Assembly: GCA_033064195.1 (NCBI GenBank)
Contig: JARBJD010000230.1
Span: 1 to 64,000 of the forward strand
DNA: 64,000 nucleotides
From: Blattamonas nauphoetae
Lineage: Eukaryota > Preaxostyla > Oxymonadida
Reading direction: 5' to 3'
A program made the translations under genes and the position numbers. A model generated the notes under the pieces. It was not told the origin of the DNA. It saw nothing but the letters and a program-made list of their open reading frames with translations, and searched no databases. Positions 32,301-45,602 of this stretch are shown here, piece by piece (position 1 is the first letter of the stretch; every line of letters starts with the position of its first letter).

Positions 32301-35300
32301 GAGGTCGTTCAAAACTTCCAGATAACTTGACGCAACTGTTCAGATCGGTTGCGATGTCCGTTCCGAACAACGATCAAATTTCTGATGTGATTTTGTCAAG
32401 CGAAGGATTCACCGATGGAAAGAATCTGGCATCCAAACTTGTGTCTGTCTTTCAACTCGCCAAAGATCAACTTTCGAAACAGGTCCATTACGATTGGGGT
32501 CTCAGATCTCTCAAAATCATTCTGAACACAGCTGGAATTCTCCTCAAACGAGAACTTGCTGCCGTTTCTTCTTCTGGAAAGGACAAATCAGGTCCCCTCA
32601 TCTCGACCGAACGAGAAGCCGAACTTGTCATTCAGGCGCTCCGATCAAACACTCTCTCCAAACTCACTTTCACTGATGCTGGTCGTTTTAATTCACTCAT
32701 CCAGGATGTGTTCCCACACGCCAAACCAGCCATATTCTCAAATGAAGAGTTGGAGAAGGCCATCCGTCGAGCGATGACCGAAATGGGTCTTGGCTGCATC
32801 CAGTCACAGATCGACAAAATCATCCAACTCCACGTCGCCACCACTCAACGAATGGGAATCGTCCTCGTCGGCGGATCTGGTTGTGGGAAGTCCACTCTCT
32901 GGAAAGTCCTCCAAAAGGCGTGTGTCTATCTTGGACAGCCACTCCACGTTCACACCATGAATCCAAAGGCACTCCCCCGTTCACAACTCCTCGGCCATCT
33001 CGACCTGGATACGCGAAAGTGGCATGATGGAATTTTGACAAGTCGTTCGAGGATGATCTCACGCGAGCCGGATGACATCATGTCGTGGCTGATTTGCGAT
33101 GGAGATATCGATCCTGAGTGGATTGAGTCTCTAAACTCTGTGCTTGATGACAACCGACTTCTCACTCTCCCATCCGGTGAAAGAATCCAATTCCAACCGT
33201 CTGCCAAGGTGAACTTCATCTTCGAAACAGATTCACTCCGTTTTGCATCACCAGCAACAGTCTCTCGAATGGCAGTGATCTTTCTCAGTGATGAAGATTT
33301 GGGAGTGGAAGAACTCACCTCCGCTTGGATCAGAAAGCAGAAAGAGGAAAACAGGACCGATCTACAAACCTGGATGAACGATATTGCTCTCCCTTCGATC
33401 CAATTTGTGCTCAGTTCAGTCGGTCTATCAACACAAACCTCGTCGAACAACGTGAAGGGTGCAACAGGTGATGAATCGTATGCTTTGGTCATGGAAACAA
33501 CTCTCACTGGAATTGTCCGCAACATGCTGTCGCATCTCTCCAATACCAAGTCACGTAATGATTTTGGTTTGGGTGTTTTGCGTGGTCTCGGATCAAATTG
33601 CACTGAACCCCTCCAACGAGCTCTTGTGGAGTTTATCCTTCCTCTCCTGAAACTCCAAATACCGTATCCCCCTCCGAACCATCCTCTAGGCCTCACATTA
33701 GCCAAAGGAGGCAAGACCTTAGAATCACATCGAGAGAACTGTCGTGTCCCGGCTTTTGAAGAACTTCTCACTGCCGAACAAGGTGAACTCATGCTCCAGA
33801 CAGATGAGGTCGCTACTCTCCAATCTCTTTTCCGTCCTTGGATTACAAACTCGAATCATTTCCTCCTCGTTGGTCCAGAAGGTGCAGGTAAGCACATGCT
33901 CCTCTCAGACACAGTCAAATCCCTTCCTGGCGTAGAAATTGCCCAAATCAATTGTTCGTCACAAACATCTGCAAACCAAGTCGCTCATTCCATCAAACAG
34001 CACTGTCTCATTCTCTCAAGTGCTCATGGTCGAACTCTCCGCCCAAAGCGAGGGGACCGGCTCATTCTCTTCCTCTCCGACTTCCATCTCCCACGTCCAG
34101 ACAAATATGGGACTGTCGAAGTTGTCGCGTTCATCCAACAGATTCTGACGTACGGTGGATTCTTCGATACTGACCTCGAATGGACAGAACTTGAAAACAT
34201 TCAAATCATCGCAACAATTGTTGCGGACACAACAGGTGCTTCTACAGGAGTTTCTATTCTTCCATCACGATTCACAGCAAATGTCTGTGTGTGTGCCATT
34301 CCGTATCCATCTTCAACATCACTCCTCAAGGTTTACACAAACATCCTTGATTGTGTCCTGTCAAACAAGAAACACAAAGATTTCTCCTCCGACACCCTTG
34401 CTCAAGCCATGATTGCCGTTTATTCGGAAACACAAATTCTGTTCAATTCATCCACCCACATTCATTACTGCTTCACCCCTCGTGATCTTACTCGACTTAT
34501 CATTTTCCTTGCTCGTTGCGATGTGAATTCCGCTTCCATCCTTCAATTCGTCAAGGACAATGCTGGTGAAGGAGAATCAGCCCCAAACTATTCCGGAGAT
34601 TCAGACTCTCTCGGAATTCTTGTCAGCTGGGCTCACGAATGCTTCAGACTCTTCAAAGATCGACTCGACAACAAACGAATTCTCGAAGGATCTTCGGGAA
34701 AGACAGCTGTCTCAACAGCTGACTCAGCAACGGCCCTCCTTCAAACATCCGGACAGCTCAAGCCTCGTGCTCTTCAAGACTTCGAAGGCATCTTCTCAAA
34801 GGTTCTTGATCAGAACTTTAAAAAGCTTTCTTTTCTCCCGCTCTTCCGCCAAATTGTCGAAGAAGGTCTCTTTTCTCGACCAGACTCAAAACAAGACCCA
34901 TCCCTCCGCCTTGTTTCATGGTATGCTGGGACACCAAACTCGGCTGTTCATAAGCGACTGGCCATCGGAATCTCAAACGGGGAGCTCAGCAAAAAGCATG
35001 CCATGAAAGTCGTCCAACAATACGAGCGTGCTGTTCGAGATGTAAACGTTGTCCTCTTCCCGGAATTCATCGACAATCTCGCTCACGTGGATCGACTTCT
35101 CAGCTGGCCTGGATCATCTCTCCTCCTGATCGGAAAGACTGGTGTTGGTCGACGAACCATCGTTCAACTTGTCTGTCACAACCACAATGTCAAGATCTTC
35201 GTCCCAATTGCAGGCAACTGGTACGATGCAAAGCATATCAGAGCTTTCATGAGATTAGTGATGGAGAGTTGTGTCGTGGCTGATGAAGCTGTTTGTCTGT

Positions 35301-38300
35301 ACCTCGATGACAGCACAATCAACGCTGGAGCAACAGGAGCCCTCCTCTTAGATTTCGCCACCACTCTCATCCAATCACAGGATGTGCACGGATTCTATAC
35401 GACAGAAGAATTTGAAATATTCAGAGAATCGCTGAAAGAAGCCGTCGAAACTGAAGAGTCTGTTGGAAAGAAACTTCTATCTGCGAAGGGGAAGGAATCA
35501 GATTCGTCAGGACTGATTGGACTTCAGAACTCTTTCATCAAGCAGTCGTATCAGAACATGGATGGGAATATTGAGAAACTAATTGTCTCAAGAATCCGAA
35601 GAAACTTGCATGTAGTTCTTTCAATGGATCCCACAGCGTCAACCTTTGATCCCACTCTTCGGTCTCATCCCGCCCTTTACACACGAGCGAATGTGATGTG
35701 GTTTGGTGATTGGTCGCATGCCTCAAGTTTGCGAGTGACAAAGCAGATTTTGTCACCAGTCATCAAAGCCATGAAGTCGCAAGAAACACAGAGCAGGCCA
35801 ATCTCGAAGAAAAATGCGAAATCAACACCATCTGGGATTGCTGCCCTCCCTGTTCCAACGTCTCAGACTCTTGTCAATCTCGCCCTCGCAATGCACTTCC
35901 GTTTCATCTTAAACGTTCACTCGAGCGACTACTCACGAATTGGAGGAATGGAAAACAACACTGCCAGTCCACGAGACCTCATCAGACTGTTGCAGGTCTC
36001 AATCGGAATCTACGAAGAACGAATGGCAGCTCGCAGCGGAGCATTCAAACATCTCTCAGCTGGTGTTGAAAGACTCAAGGAAGCGAACGATCAGGTGGAT
36101 GCACTTTCACAAGAAGCAGCTCGCCAAGGCATCGAAGTCGAACGGAGTCAACAGGAGTGTTCGGATATTCTTGTCCAAATCAAACAGAAAGTAGAGATTG
36201 TCTCAGAACAACGAACAGAAGCAACAGATCTCGAAGAAAAACTGAAAAAGCAAACTGTCGAAGTGGATAAACAGACAAAAGCCATCCAAAAGGAACTCAG
36301 TGAAGTCCAGCCCCTCATCGATCAAGCAACCAAGGCTGTGGACAAGATTAATCCAAAGGATATCAACGAACTGAAGGGAATGAACAAACCGCCAGAAGCA
36401 GTCGCTCACATTCTCGCCGCTGTGTTGACACTTTTGGGAGAAGGAACATCAGAATGGGGTGTGATGAAGCGATTCTTGGCTCAATCTGGATCAATCCAAA
36501 GGATTGCTTCATTTGACCCGAAAACAATCAAAAAGAATATTCGAGACAAGACCAAAATAGCAATCGAGAAAAATCAAAATTCTTTCAAACCAGAAGTCGC
36601 CGCTCATGCGTCAAAGGCTGTCGCTCCGTTGGCGATGTGGGCTCAGGCCTGCGTGCAGTATTCAGAAGTTTATGAGTCAGTTGCTCCTCTCGAGGAAAAG
36701 GCGCGAAAGAATGACGAACTTAGTAAGGAGATGAAAGCAAAGCTGACAGACTGCCGAGGGAAGTTGGAGGCCTTGGAGGTTGAACAGAAGAAACTCCAAA
36801 CTGATTTTGATGTGAAAACGAAAGCCGCTGCAACGCTTGAAGTGAAACTGCAAGAAGTCCAAGAAAGAACAGAGGCAGCTTCTCAGCTTCTAAGCCAACT
36901 CAGTGAAGAACAATCTCGTTGGATTGCACAAATTGAGGAAATCAATTCAGAGTTGATCAGAGTCCCACTCCAATCTCTGCTGTCGAGTGGGTACCAAGTC
37001 TACCTCAGTGGGGCGACGGAGGATGAAAGAAGAGCATCCGTTCTGGAGTGGATTCAAGATTACAAAGAACTGAATGGAATGAAACCGACCACAAACTGGA
37101 CAACAGCAATCTCGGAATTCACCTACTCTCACTTCATGTGCACCGAAGCCGAGCGTCTTGAATGGAAACAACAGGGGCTTCCTGCCGATGACCTCTCCAT
37201 TGAAAACGGTGCCATGGTTGTCGCGACATCAAAATCTCAGAGAGCAGCCGAAGTTGAATCGACAGAAAATGATTCTGGGGAGAAACCGATTGTCCCGTTC
37301 GCTATTCCATTCATCATCGACCCAACCGCTCAGATTTCAACCTGGCTTCGAGCAACTCTCGCAGCCAAAAAGGAGAACAGCAACGAGAAAAGCAGAGAGG
37401 GAAGCATCGATGTTGTACAACAGAATGATCCCAAGTTCTTGCAGCGACTGGAGCTCGCTGTCCGTTGGGGGAAGATCCTCATCGTGGAAGAGGTTGATTC
37501 AATCGAGCCAGTGTTGAATCCTCTTCTCAGGAATGAGTATGTCAAGCAAGGCAATAAACTGGCTGTGAGCATCGGAGACAAAATGATCGAGTTAGACGAC
37601 AAGTTTGTGATCTTCTTGACAACAAGGAACCCACATCCCAATCTTCCTCCTGATGCGAAAGGAATCGTCTGTCAGATTTCATTTTCGGTCACTCGTGCCG
37701 GACTCGAAGCACAGCTTCTCTCTCTCACAATCCAACACGAACAACCAACAATCGAACAAAGACGCTCTGAATTGCTCCAAAAGGAAGAAAAACTCCGACT
37801 TGAGCTGGCTGCATTGGAGAAACAGTTGTTGGATCGATTAGCAAATTCACAAACGAACATTCTCGAAGACACTGCCCTCATCGAGTCACTAAATGAGACA
37901 AAAGCAAAATCAATTGGAATCAACGACGCTCTCGCAACCTCAACCACACTCCAAACCGAACTCAATGCAAAACGAAATGGATATCGTCCGCTCTCAGTTC
38001 TCGGAGGATCTCTGTTCTTCCTTCTCCATTCTCTCTCACGAATGAACCACATGTACCAATACTCACTCGGCTCCTTCCTCCTCCTCTTCGATCGTGCTCT
38101 CAATGAAACAGCAGAATCTGAAAAAATGGAAGTTCGTATTGCCAATCTTGGGCGAACACTGGTGGATATGGTCATCGAAACGATCACACGAGGAATGTTC
38201 AAGAGTGATCGACTCGCTTTCTGTCTCCACATCGCTCATACACTCAACCCAACAGCCTTTGGTGATGGCGAATGGGATCATTTCCTTGGAAGGTTTACAC

Positions 38301-40747
38301 GAAAGGCAGTCTCAGCATCTTCGGTTCCGAAATGGATTGGATCTGAATCCACTGCAGATGTTGCACAATTGATGGGAACAATCTCCAACTTTGAGTCACT
38401 TTCTGGTTGGGACAATCAAGACAACGAGAAAGGATGGAAGGATTGGATTCTCTCTCAAAAGTGTGAAGTCGATTTCCCTCTCCCAGAAGCTCCACCACTC
38501 GCCTCACCAATCACAGGGAAGAAACCAAAATCAGACTCAGCACCAACACTCACTCTCTTCCAGCGTGTTCTTCTCATTCAAGCATGCCGTCCGGATCGGC
38601 TTATGTCTGCATGTGTTGTCTTTGTGAAAGCGGCACTTGGTATTTCTTCGGTTGATCCTCCTCCTTTCTCTCTCAACGATGTCGCACGAAAAGAAGCTGT
38701 TCCATCCATGCCCATTCTTCTCATCGTCACGCCTGGTATTGACCCCTCGCAGGATCTCGAAGATATCGCCAAGAGAACAATTGGCGAGTCGAAGTACACT
38801 GCTGTTGCCATGGGGCAAGGCCAAGGAGATGTGGCAATCGAAGCTGTCAAATCGGGCGCAGAAAACGGAAGTTGGGTGTGCTTGAAGAACGTTCATCTCA
38901 TGCCTGCCTGGCTCAATGAATTGGAGAAGACCCTCGCCTCTCTCAAATCGTCAGCACATCCGCAATTCCGAGTCTTCCTCACAAGTGAAGCACACGATCA
39001 GTTCAACGAGGTCCTCCTTCAACAAAGTCTCAAGATCACTTATGAAGCTCCGCCAGGAATCAAGAAGAATCTTGCCCGAACATTCGATTCCTGGAAGGAC
39101 GACGGTCGGTTTGAACAAGGAACTGGAGACTCGTCTGCAATTGTTGGCCGTTCTCGAATTCTCTTTGCACTGGCCTGGCTGCATGGTATCGTCCAGGAAC
39201 GAAGGACATATGTTCCTCAGGGCTGGATTCGAGCATACGAATTCTCTTCGGCTGATCTTCGTTCTGCCGTTGACATCATTGACAACCAGCTCGATGCCGC
39301 TGTCAAAACGAGCAAAGGGAAGGCACCTCCAATTCCATGGGAGACCCTCCGCGGCCTCTTTGCTTTCACTGTGTACGGAGGTCGTATTGACAGCCCCACA
39401 GATTGGCGCGTCCTGGAAGCATATCTTCAGAAGTGGATCTCTCCATCTCTCCTCGAAAATGAGTCTTTTGATGGGTTTACGACAGACCTTCGAAAGGAAT
39501 CAGTTCCTCTTCAAACAACAGCCATCCAACCATACATTTCAACAGTCCAAAAGCTTCCGGAAGAAGACAATCCGCAATTCTTCTCTCTCCCTCCCAACAT
39601 TGATGGCACAGTCCAGAATTTGCAGAGTCATGAAATGATTGGATCATTGAAGCGACTGTCATTCAGAGGGGGAAGCGGAACAGGTGGATACGATCGAGAA
39701 GAGTGGAGAAAGGGATTGATGCCGATCATTATGATGTGGAATGTCCTCCTCGGTGGAAGCGAATCATCGCAGAAAACGCAAAAATCGATTCTTTCATTGA
39801 TCAAGTCTCCACTTCTCCAAGCTCATCCTGCTACACTGAAACAGCATGCAGACGTCCCTCCAATTGACCTCTACTTCCTTGTGGAAAGCACATTCGGCAC
39901 CAAATTGCTCGAACAACTCCACCGTGACCTGCGAGACTTGGAGAAGTTACTCTGCGGAGAGATTGGATTCGATTCTCGTCTCGAAAAGCTTGGCAACACT
40001 CTCCTGATTGATGAAGTCCCAGCTCATTGGGATGTCCTTTGGGATGGAGGACCGGAATCTGCCTCGGAGTTCATCAGAAGTGCTGTGGAAAGAACGAGCG
40101 CTGTGTACGCAATGACAACCACAATTGCCAAAGCCAAAGTGAAAGTGGAGTCGCCGTATCATGGATTGTTGTATGGAAAAGCTAAATCGAAGACCATCGA
40201 AGCAGGATTCCCGTCAGTTCTGAAAAACCCGATCCCACTTGGAAAACTGTTCCGTCCAGCCATGCTTCTCAACGCTCTTCGACAACAAACAGCACGAAAT
40301 CTTGGATGTGCAATGGATGAACTGGAGCTTGGAAACTGTGTGAACACGACGGATCTTCCACAGGGATGGAAAGATGGTGGGTGTGTGAGCTGCAAGGTGA
40401 CAGGAATGCGACTGCAGGGAGGAATGTGGAAGAACAACACAGTCTGCGAAGCTGTCTCAAGTACTCCATCAACAACACTTCTTGATGTTCCCATCACCCT
40501 CGCTTGGATCCCCGTTGACGTTTCGGAGGGTCAGGTGTTGGAGTTGTTCGTCCCATCATCAATCCAAACAACGGGAACGAGTAAAGCAAAGACTTCCAAT
40601 GAACTGATTCACTCTTTCCCTGTCTTCCTCAACGAACGGAGAGAACGAATTCTCATGCATTTGCAGGTTCCTGTTGACAAACCGAAATCTAAATCTGAAT
40701 CAGTTGAAGAAAAGTGGGTTTTAGGTGGAACATGCCTCTTTGTTTAG
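26395..40747 (+). CDS. DYNC2H1: Cytoplasmic dynein-2 (IFT) heavy chain
   Basis: Exons 26395-26798, 26854-27085 and 27179-40747 sum to 14,205 nt (4,734 residues); the last exon is 13.57 kb. The tail is followed by six AAA+ modules: AAA1 has GPAGTGKTES (about 31970) and VKCGAWGCFDEFNRL; AAA2 has GGSGCGKST (about 32870); AAA3 GPEGAGKHML (about 33870); AAA4 GKTGVGRRTI (about 35130). The stalk coiled coils (about 36060-36350 and 36680-36950) flank the microtubule-binding region. AAA5-6 and the C-terminal domain end EEKWVLGGTCLFV. The AAA1 sequence, the degenerate P-loops of AAA3 and AAA4, and the C-terminal ERRERILMHLQVPV match dynein-2 rather than axonemal or dynein-1 chains. It drives retrograde intraflagellar transport, so the organism builds flagella. 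It is a few hundred residues longer than animal forms. Confidence 0.95.
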
Positions 40748-40876
40748 TCATCTGATCTTAATTTTGTAGATTCTTCTTTATTTCCTTTGCAGTATATCTA
40801 TTTCTTGAAAATTAGGAAATGTAGGCCATGTAGTAAAGATCACACCCATCTTTTCCTTATTTTTTCAAATTGCTTC

Positions 40877-42437
40877 ATGAATCTGACAAGAAGAGAACAA
40901 TTGGAAGCATGGAAAGCACAGAAACAGCAACAAAACTCGAAAGCCACATCAGGCACAAAACAGCTTGCATCATCGTATCTTTTCGTCTGTTTCAGAACAT
41001 CTGACTCTCCTCTTCATAATTTTCAAGAAACATCAAACAACCTCCAACACAAAAACTCAAAACTAATGTACCTTCCATCCGAAAACCATTGGATAAAACA
41101 AATATTTCTACTTTGTCAAAGAGAACAGCAGGTTCAAAGCCTCCTCCTGTTTCTGTCAACAAGCCAAAGACTACAGTAAAACTACCTCAAAAACATGTCA
41201 AACAAGTAGTTCAAACAGTCTCTGTTCGATCTACGTACAAATCAGAGAAGAAGGTTGCCGCTCCAGCTCGTAAGCCAACAGCAAAACCAAAACACCTTCA
41301 AAATCAACAAAAATCAACTATACCGACACATGCAAACCAAAAATCGTGCAATTCAATCGAAGGAAAGAAGAAAAATTCCGTCAATCCATCAAAGAATACG
41401 TTGACATCACGAGAAACTATCGATCTTACCCGGGAAAATGAAGCATTCCAGGACGACGATTCATCATCTCTTTTCACAGAAGAAAGATTACTTGAAGAAA
41501 TGGATAGGTTTGTTTTTATTTCCTTCTTACGTACTCAAGAGAAATGCACGAATCTCATGAAGAAACACAGAGTAACTACGAAACTCTTCTTCAATCACTC
41601 CCAGACAATACTCCACTTCGTTCACGTCACAGAAAGAGTGTCCTTCGCTCTGCAATGGTAAAGAATCGGGCTCAACCTCTTCCAACAATCACAGAAAATG
41701 GAGTCGAGATGACCGATGGTCTTTCACTGGCTTTACTCCAACCAGCATCAAACAGTTCTTTTTCAAAACCTCCCCGTCCTATCACTATTCGTTCTCCCAA
41801 ACTCGCGGTACAACAAACAATAGATCTGACGGAAACTTCAAGCAATGATTCTCTTCACATTCCATCTGAAACACTGTTTAATGACCGAAAAATCATCCCA
41901 CAACCACGGAGATTGTCAGTTTCTCATCGTCGTCGTTCTATGATCCCAATCCACAGTTCATCAAACCCCACTCCTTTCTCACAGTTTTTATCGACAATTG
42001 TCAATGAGAAGTCTCCACAAAAAGTTTCATCACAGAAATTCGGACGAATGTCGCTTCTTCCAATTTCTCCTATTCCTGATCATTCACTATCCGAGTCGGC
42101 GATGTCACCATTTCAATCACGAATCCCATCTCTCTCAAATCCGTTCGACGCAACTCACTCATTCCCCACATCCTTTGAAAACTCATTTTCTCCTCCGATT
42201 GATCATTCATTTGATTTGCTCGAAGCCCCTTCTGGTCTTTTACTCGAAACACCAATCCGACATTCTCTTGTCTCTCAGAGATCATCAACCCCAAATAGCA
42301 TTCGTTCAACGATCGGATTCTTTAATGAAGAAACAAATGGACCAATGAAGCCCGAATTTGCTTCATTTTTGAATGAATTACGAACACCAATGAGAAGAAC
42401 CAATCCTTCACTCATTGAAGAAGATTTATTTTCCTAA
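40877..42437 (+). CDS. Basic disordered protein with two TIDLT (SUMO-interaction-like) motifs
   Basis: Three exons (introns 40975-41027, 53 nt, and 41508-41539, 32 nt) total 1,476 nt and give 491 residues. The N-terminus reads MNLTRREQLEAWKAQKQQQ, reminiscent of the 'R..L..WLA.KG' start of CKAP2/TPX2-like spindle proteins. A Lys/Ser/Thr-rich basic stretch follows, then a short acidic helix (TEERLLEEMDREMHESHEE) and a Ser/Pro-rich C-terminal half ending LIEEDLFS. ETIDLTREN and QTIDLTETS, one in each half, fit the hydrophobic-acidic SUMO-interaction motif. No folded domain is seen. A nuclear or spindle role is a guess from composition. The 3' end is 61 bp from the converging 3' end of the next gene. 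Confidence 0.7.
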
Positions 42438-42498
42438 AAATTGAATGGATATCACTTCACTCATCTCTTTGATTTCATAACTGTCTGGTAAACTGGAT

Positions 42499-43181
42499 TT
42501 AATCACGAGTTGTGATTTCACCTTTTGATTTTCGAGATTCTGGTTCTTGTCGAGATATGCGTTTCGTTTCAAGGAGATAATCGATATTGTCATCGGTTCT
42601 TGGAATTAAAACCATCCTTTCTTGTGTTTTGTCGATGAGACGATGGAGAGAAACAAGTTCAGAGACGACCGAATCTAATAATTGTGATAGTTCTTAAAAA
42701 AGATGAAATAGAAAAGAAAAAATGAACCTGTGTTCATTTCTTGTGTCTTTTGATGTTGTTCCTTTTCTTCAAGCAGTTCTTTCCTGAGCAATTTGAGATC
42801 TCTCTCTGTTCTCTTCTGGTCCCATTGAAAACTGTCAGTTTGTGAATCAAATGTATATTCCTGAAGATCTGTGGAAATTTTTTTGACAGTATTTTGCCCT
42901 TCTTGAACGAGTTTGAAGATCGTCTGAATCATTGGCTCAGAGCGTTCCTGGTGAGGGGCAGATCCGGGAGCTTTAATTCTCCGTGATGATATACAAGCTG
43001 AAGGGGGTGATAGACTATGGTTCGAAGGTCTCCGAGATTGCCGGGGAGGAGAGAATTGTCGGAGTTGTTCTTTGAGCCGTTCATTTTCTGAGCGAAGTGC
43101 GTTCAGTTCATTCACAAGATCTGATGGAGATGAATACAGTGCAGAAAATGTTTGCTCCCATTCATCCTTTCTTTGGGACAT
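42499..43181 (-). CDS. Small coiled-coil protein
   Basis: The start is ATG 43181 (MSQRKDEWEQTF). A 35-nt intron (42693-42727, GTTCAT..TTTAAG) joins EEKEQHQKTQEMNT to ELSQLLDSVVSELVSLHR. The exons sum to 648 nt, 215 residues. Seen: a leucine-zipper-like helix (LVNELNALRSENERLKEQL), a Ser/Pro/Arg linker, then a second coiled coil (DLKLLRKELLEEKEQ) and a conserved-looking C-terminal helix. I do not recognise the family. The start faces the divergent gene at 43228 across only 46 bp, so the two probably share a promoter. Confidence 0.75.
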
Positions 43182-43227
43182 CGGTGGTGATTTGTTTGAA
43201 ATTGTTGTATCTGGGTTGGATCAGATC

Positions 43228-45369
43228 ATGTCAACAAAAACAGCATCTCATCCACCTCCACGCAGTTTTTACTTCTTTTTCTAACGTCTATTTATGTTTT
43301 TGAATCTTACTAAACCTACTCCTCCGTATTCAACCCTCTATCATCTTCAGCGTCCATTCGCCCGAAAACGGCTTACCCTGGACCAACACAATCGGGTTCA
43401 TCTCCATCACGTTTGAATAATGCATTTTTCTATATTTCTTCTATGTAGCCGCACGTCCACACTCAGCAAGAAATCAATCGACTTCTCAATCTCATTCTAA
43501 GTATTCAATTTATTTTATCATCCTTTCACAAGCACACCTACTTCACCAAGCAAAGGTGCTCGAGTTACACCCAGTACTTCTCGTTCATCAGGAAGAGCGG
43601 CTTCACCACATCACTCACAACAAAATTCAAACAAAACCCCCAGTAAAACATACAAAGCATTAAGTGAGCCAAAACCAGAAGAAATAGAGAAACATAAGAA
43701 AGCACTCAAATACTTTCAGTCTCTTGCACAGCAAGAACAGGAAAGAGAAGCTGAAGCAAAAGCAAAACGGGACAAAGTCAACGAAAATCGAAATGCTCTC
43801 TTTAAATCACAAAAGGAAAAAGAAAAGGAACGTGTGAGGCGTTATCATGAAAAAGAAAAGGAGATTAAAACATTCCGTCACACACAAAATGCTCTTCATG
43901 GTGAATCACTCTCCACCATCAAAACACCACTGTTTTCCATGCCAATTCCACAAAAATCTCCGAAGCAAGATCTAAACAAACAAGATGGCCAACATTCTAT
44001 TCTTTCTTTCGAGCAGGAAAAGCGACGATTCGCTGCCATCAAGGAATGGAAACTCTGTGAAAAGAATCGAAGCGCTAAGGAAGATGAATTCGTTCTGGAA
44101 ATACAAAACGCACAACACCCGCCTGACTCGATACCAGCGACATCGCAAGATGATGAGGAACAAGATCCACAAACACCTCAAAAGAAGCCCACGTTTGGCA
44201 GGGACAACGTCAAGATGATCACCTCACTCGCTAATATCCCTCTTGCGTCAACTCCATCATTTGAATCCTACTCTTACAACGCCACTCGATCTCATTCTGC
44301 ACCTCGTTCACGGACTTTCAATCTGAAGGAACACGACCGCTCGGGTTGGTTGGAGGGATTGGAGTCAGAGCGAGCATTTGTGTGTGTTGATGGGATGGTG
44401 GATTGGCTGGACAGTGCGCAGAACGAGGGGGGATACGGGTTTTCTCTAGCAATGCTCAACGATCAAATCATCGAGTGGATGGATGAGCTCATGGAGGCCG
44501 AGCACCAACAAGAGCTTCTCGAAAGGGAAATCATGGAGAAAAACGATGCCGCAGACAGGAGACGACGAGAACAGGAAAAGATGCGGAAGAAGGATCTTCT
44601 CATTCAAAGTGTGAATTCTCATCGGAATCTCGCGAGGGTGAGAAAGCAAGAAAAGAGCCCAATCCTGACGCCTCGAGAAAAGAGGGAGAAGATGATCCAA
44701 TACGAAGCAAACAGAAGTAAGGAACTGCTTGTTCCGTTCTCCCCTCGCTCGCCACGCAGCAATCGCCAAACTCAGTCTCCACAGAGCGAGAAACAGAAGC
44801 AGACACGAGCGAGTCATCGAAACAAAATGAGAGATGAGAGAAAAATGGACAAAAAACGAGCTGCTCAGAAACCAAAGGAGGCCCTCCAACCGAAATCGAA
44901 GGAGAAAGAGGAGAGCGATTCGGCAGATACATCAGATTCAAAGGCAGACGAGGTAGCCTCTGTGAAAAGCGAGAAGAGCACTGCATCAAACGATAGTTCT
45001 CAAGACGAGAAACAGAGTGAATCAGAATCAAACAAAAAGGATGGCGAGAAACAGAGTGAATCGGAATCAGACCAAAAGGATGACGAGAAACAGAGTGAGT
45101 CAGAATCGAACAAAAGGGATGAAGGTGAGAGTGAAGCATCAATGAAAGGGGACGAAAAGGATGAGAAGGACAGTTCGTGTGGAACAAGTGACAGCGAAAT
45201 TTCAGACTCTCAACATGAGAAACAGTCTTTGCCTGACAAACAACCAGCTTCGGATCACCAATCACTTTCTGAAAAGCAAAGCATCGACGCAGATGAAAAT
45301 GGAGGGAAGGAAAAGATCGAGGATGATGTTGATGAAGACAAAACACAAGAATCTGAACCAGCATCTTAA
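43228..45369 (+). CDS. Charged, disordered protein with DEKQSESES tail repeats
   Basis: Three introns (43265-43350, 43411-43448 and 43501-43532; 86, 38 and 32 nt) join MSTKTASHPPPR to SIRPKTAYPGPTQSG, ARPHSARNQST and TPTSPSKGARVTPS. The exons total 1,986 nt, 661 residues. Order: Ser/Pro-rich N-terminus, a Lys/Glu helix (KHKKALKYFQSLAQQEQERE), a low-complexity centre, a more ordered block (SGWLEGLESERAFVCVDG, then LNDQIIEWMDELMEAEHQ), basic linkers, and an acidic tail with three near-exact copies of 'GEKQSESES..KD' (45005-45120). The ordered block could be the functional part. No family recognised. A cytoskeletal or basal-body protein would fit the composition but is unproven. Confidence 0.75.
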
Positions 45370-45602
45370 ATTAGAGAATTTAATTAAATGCGCCTCATTT
45401 TTTTCTCAATTCATTGTTATTCTAGATCTTCATTCATCCCATTTTGGAATCAAAGTCAAATCAAAACCTTGATGTATAACTGGTATCACTGCCTGTATTC
45501 TTACCTCACAAATTTCTTCCCTTGACAACAGTTCACAAACGTTCTTAAATCCGACGCAGCAATCTCTTCCTGTTCATCGACTTGTTTCAACACTATCTCG
45601 GT

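Noticed and set aside
32950-33792. 280-codon minus-strand open frame inside the dynein gene
   Set aside because: It overlaps AAA2 of a clearly conserved gene and has no recognisable protein features.
33860-35160. Degenerate P-loops in dynein AAA3 (GPEGAGKH) and AAA4 (GKTGVGRRT)
   Set aside because: As I recall the family, dynein-2 heavy chains normally show GPEGCGKG at AAA3 and GRSGVGRRT at AAA4, so this supports the assignment and is not an oddity.
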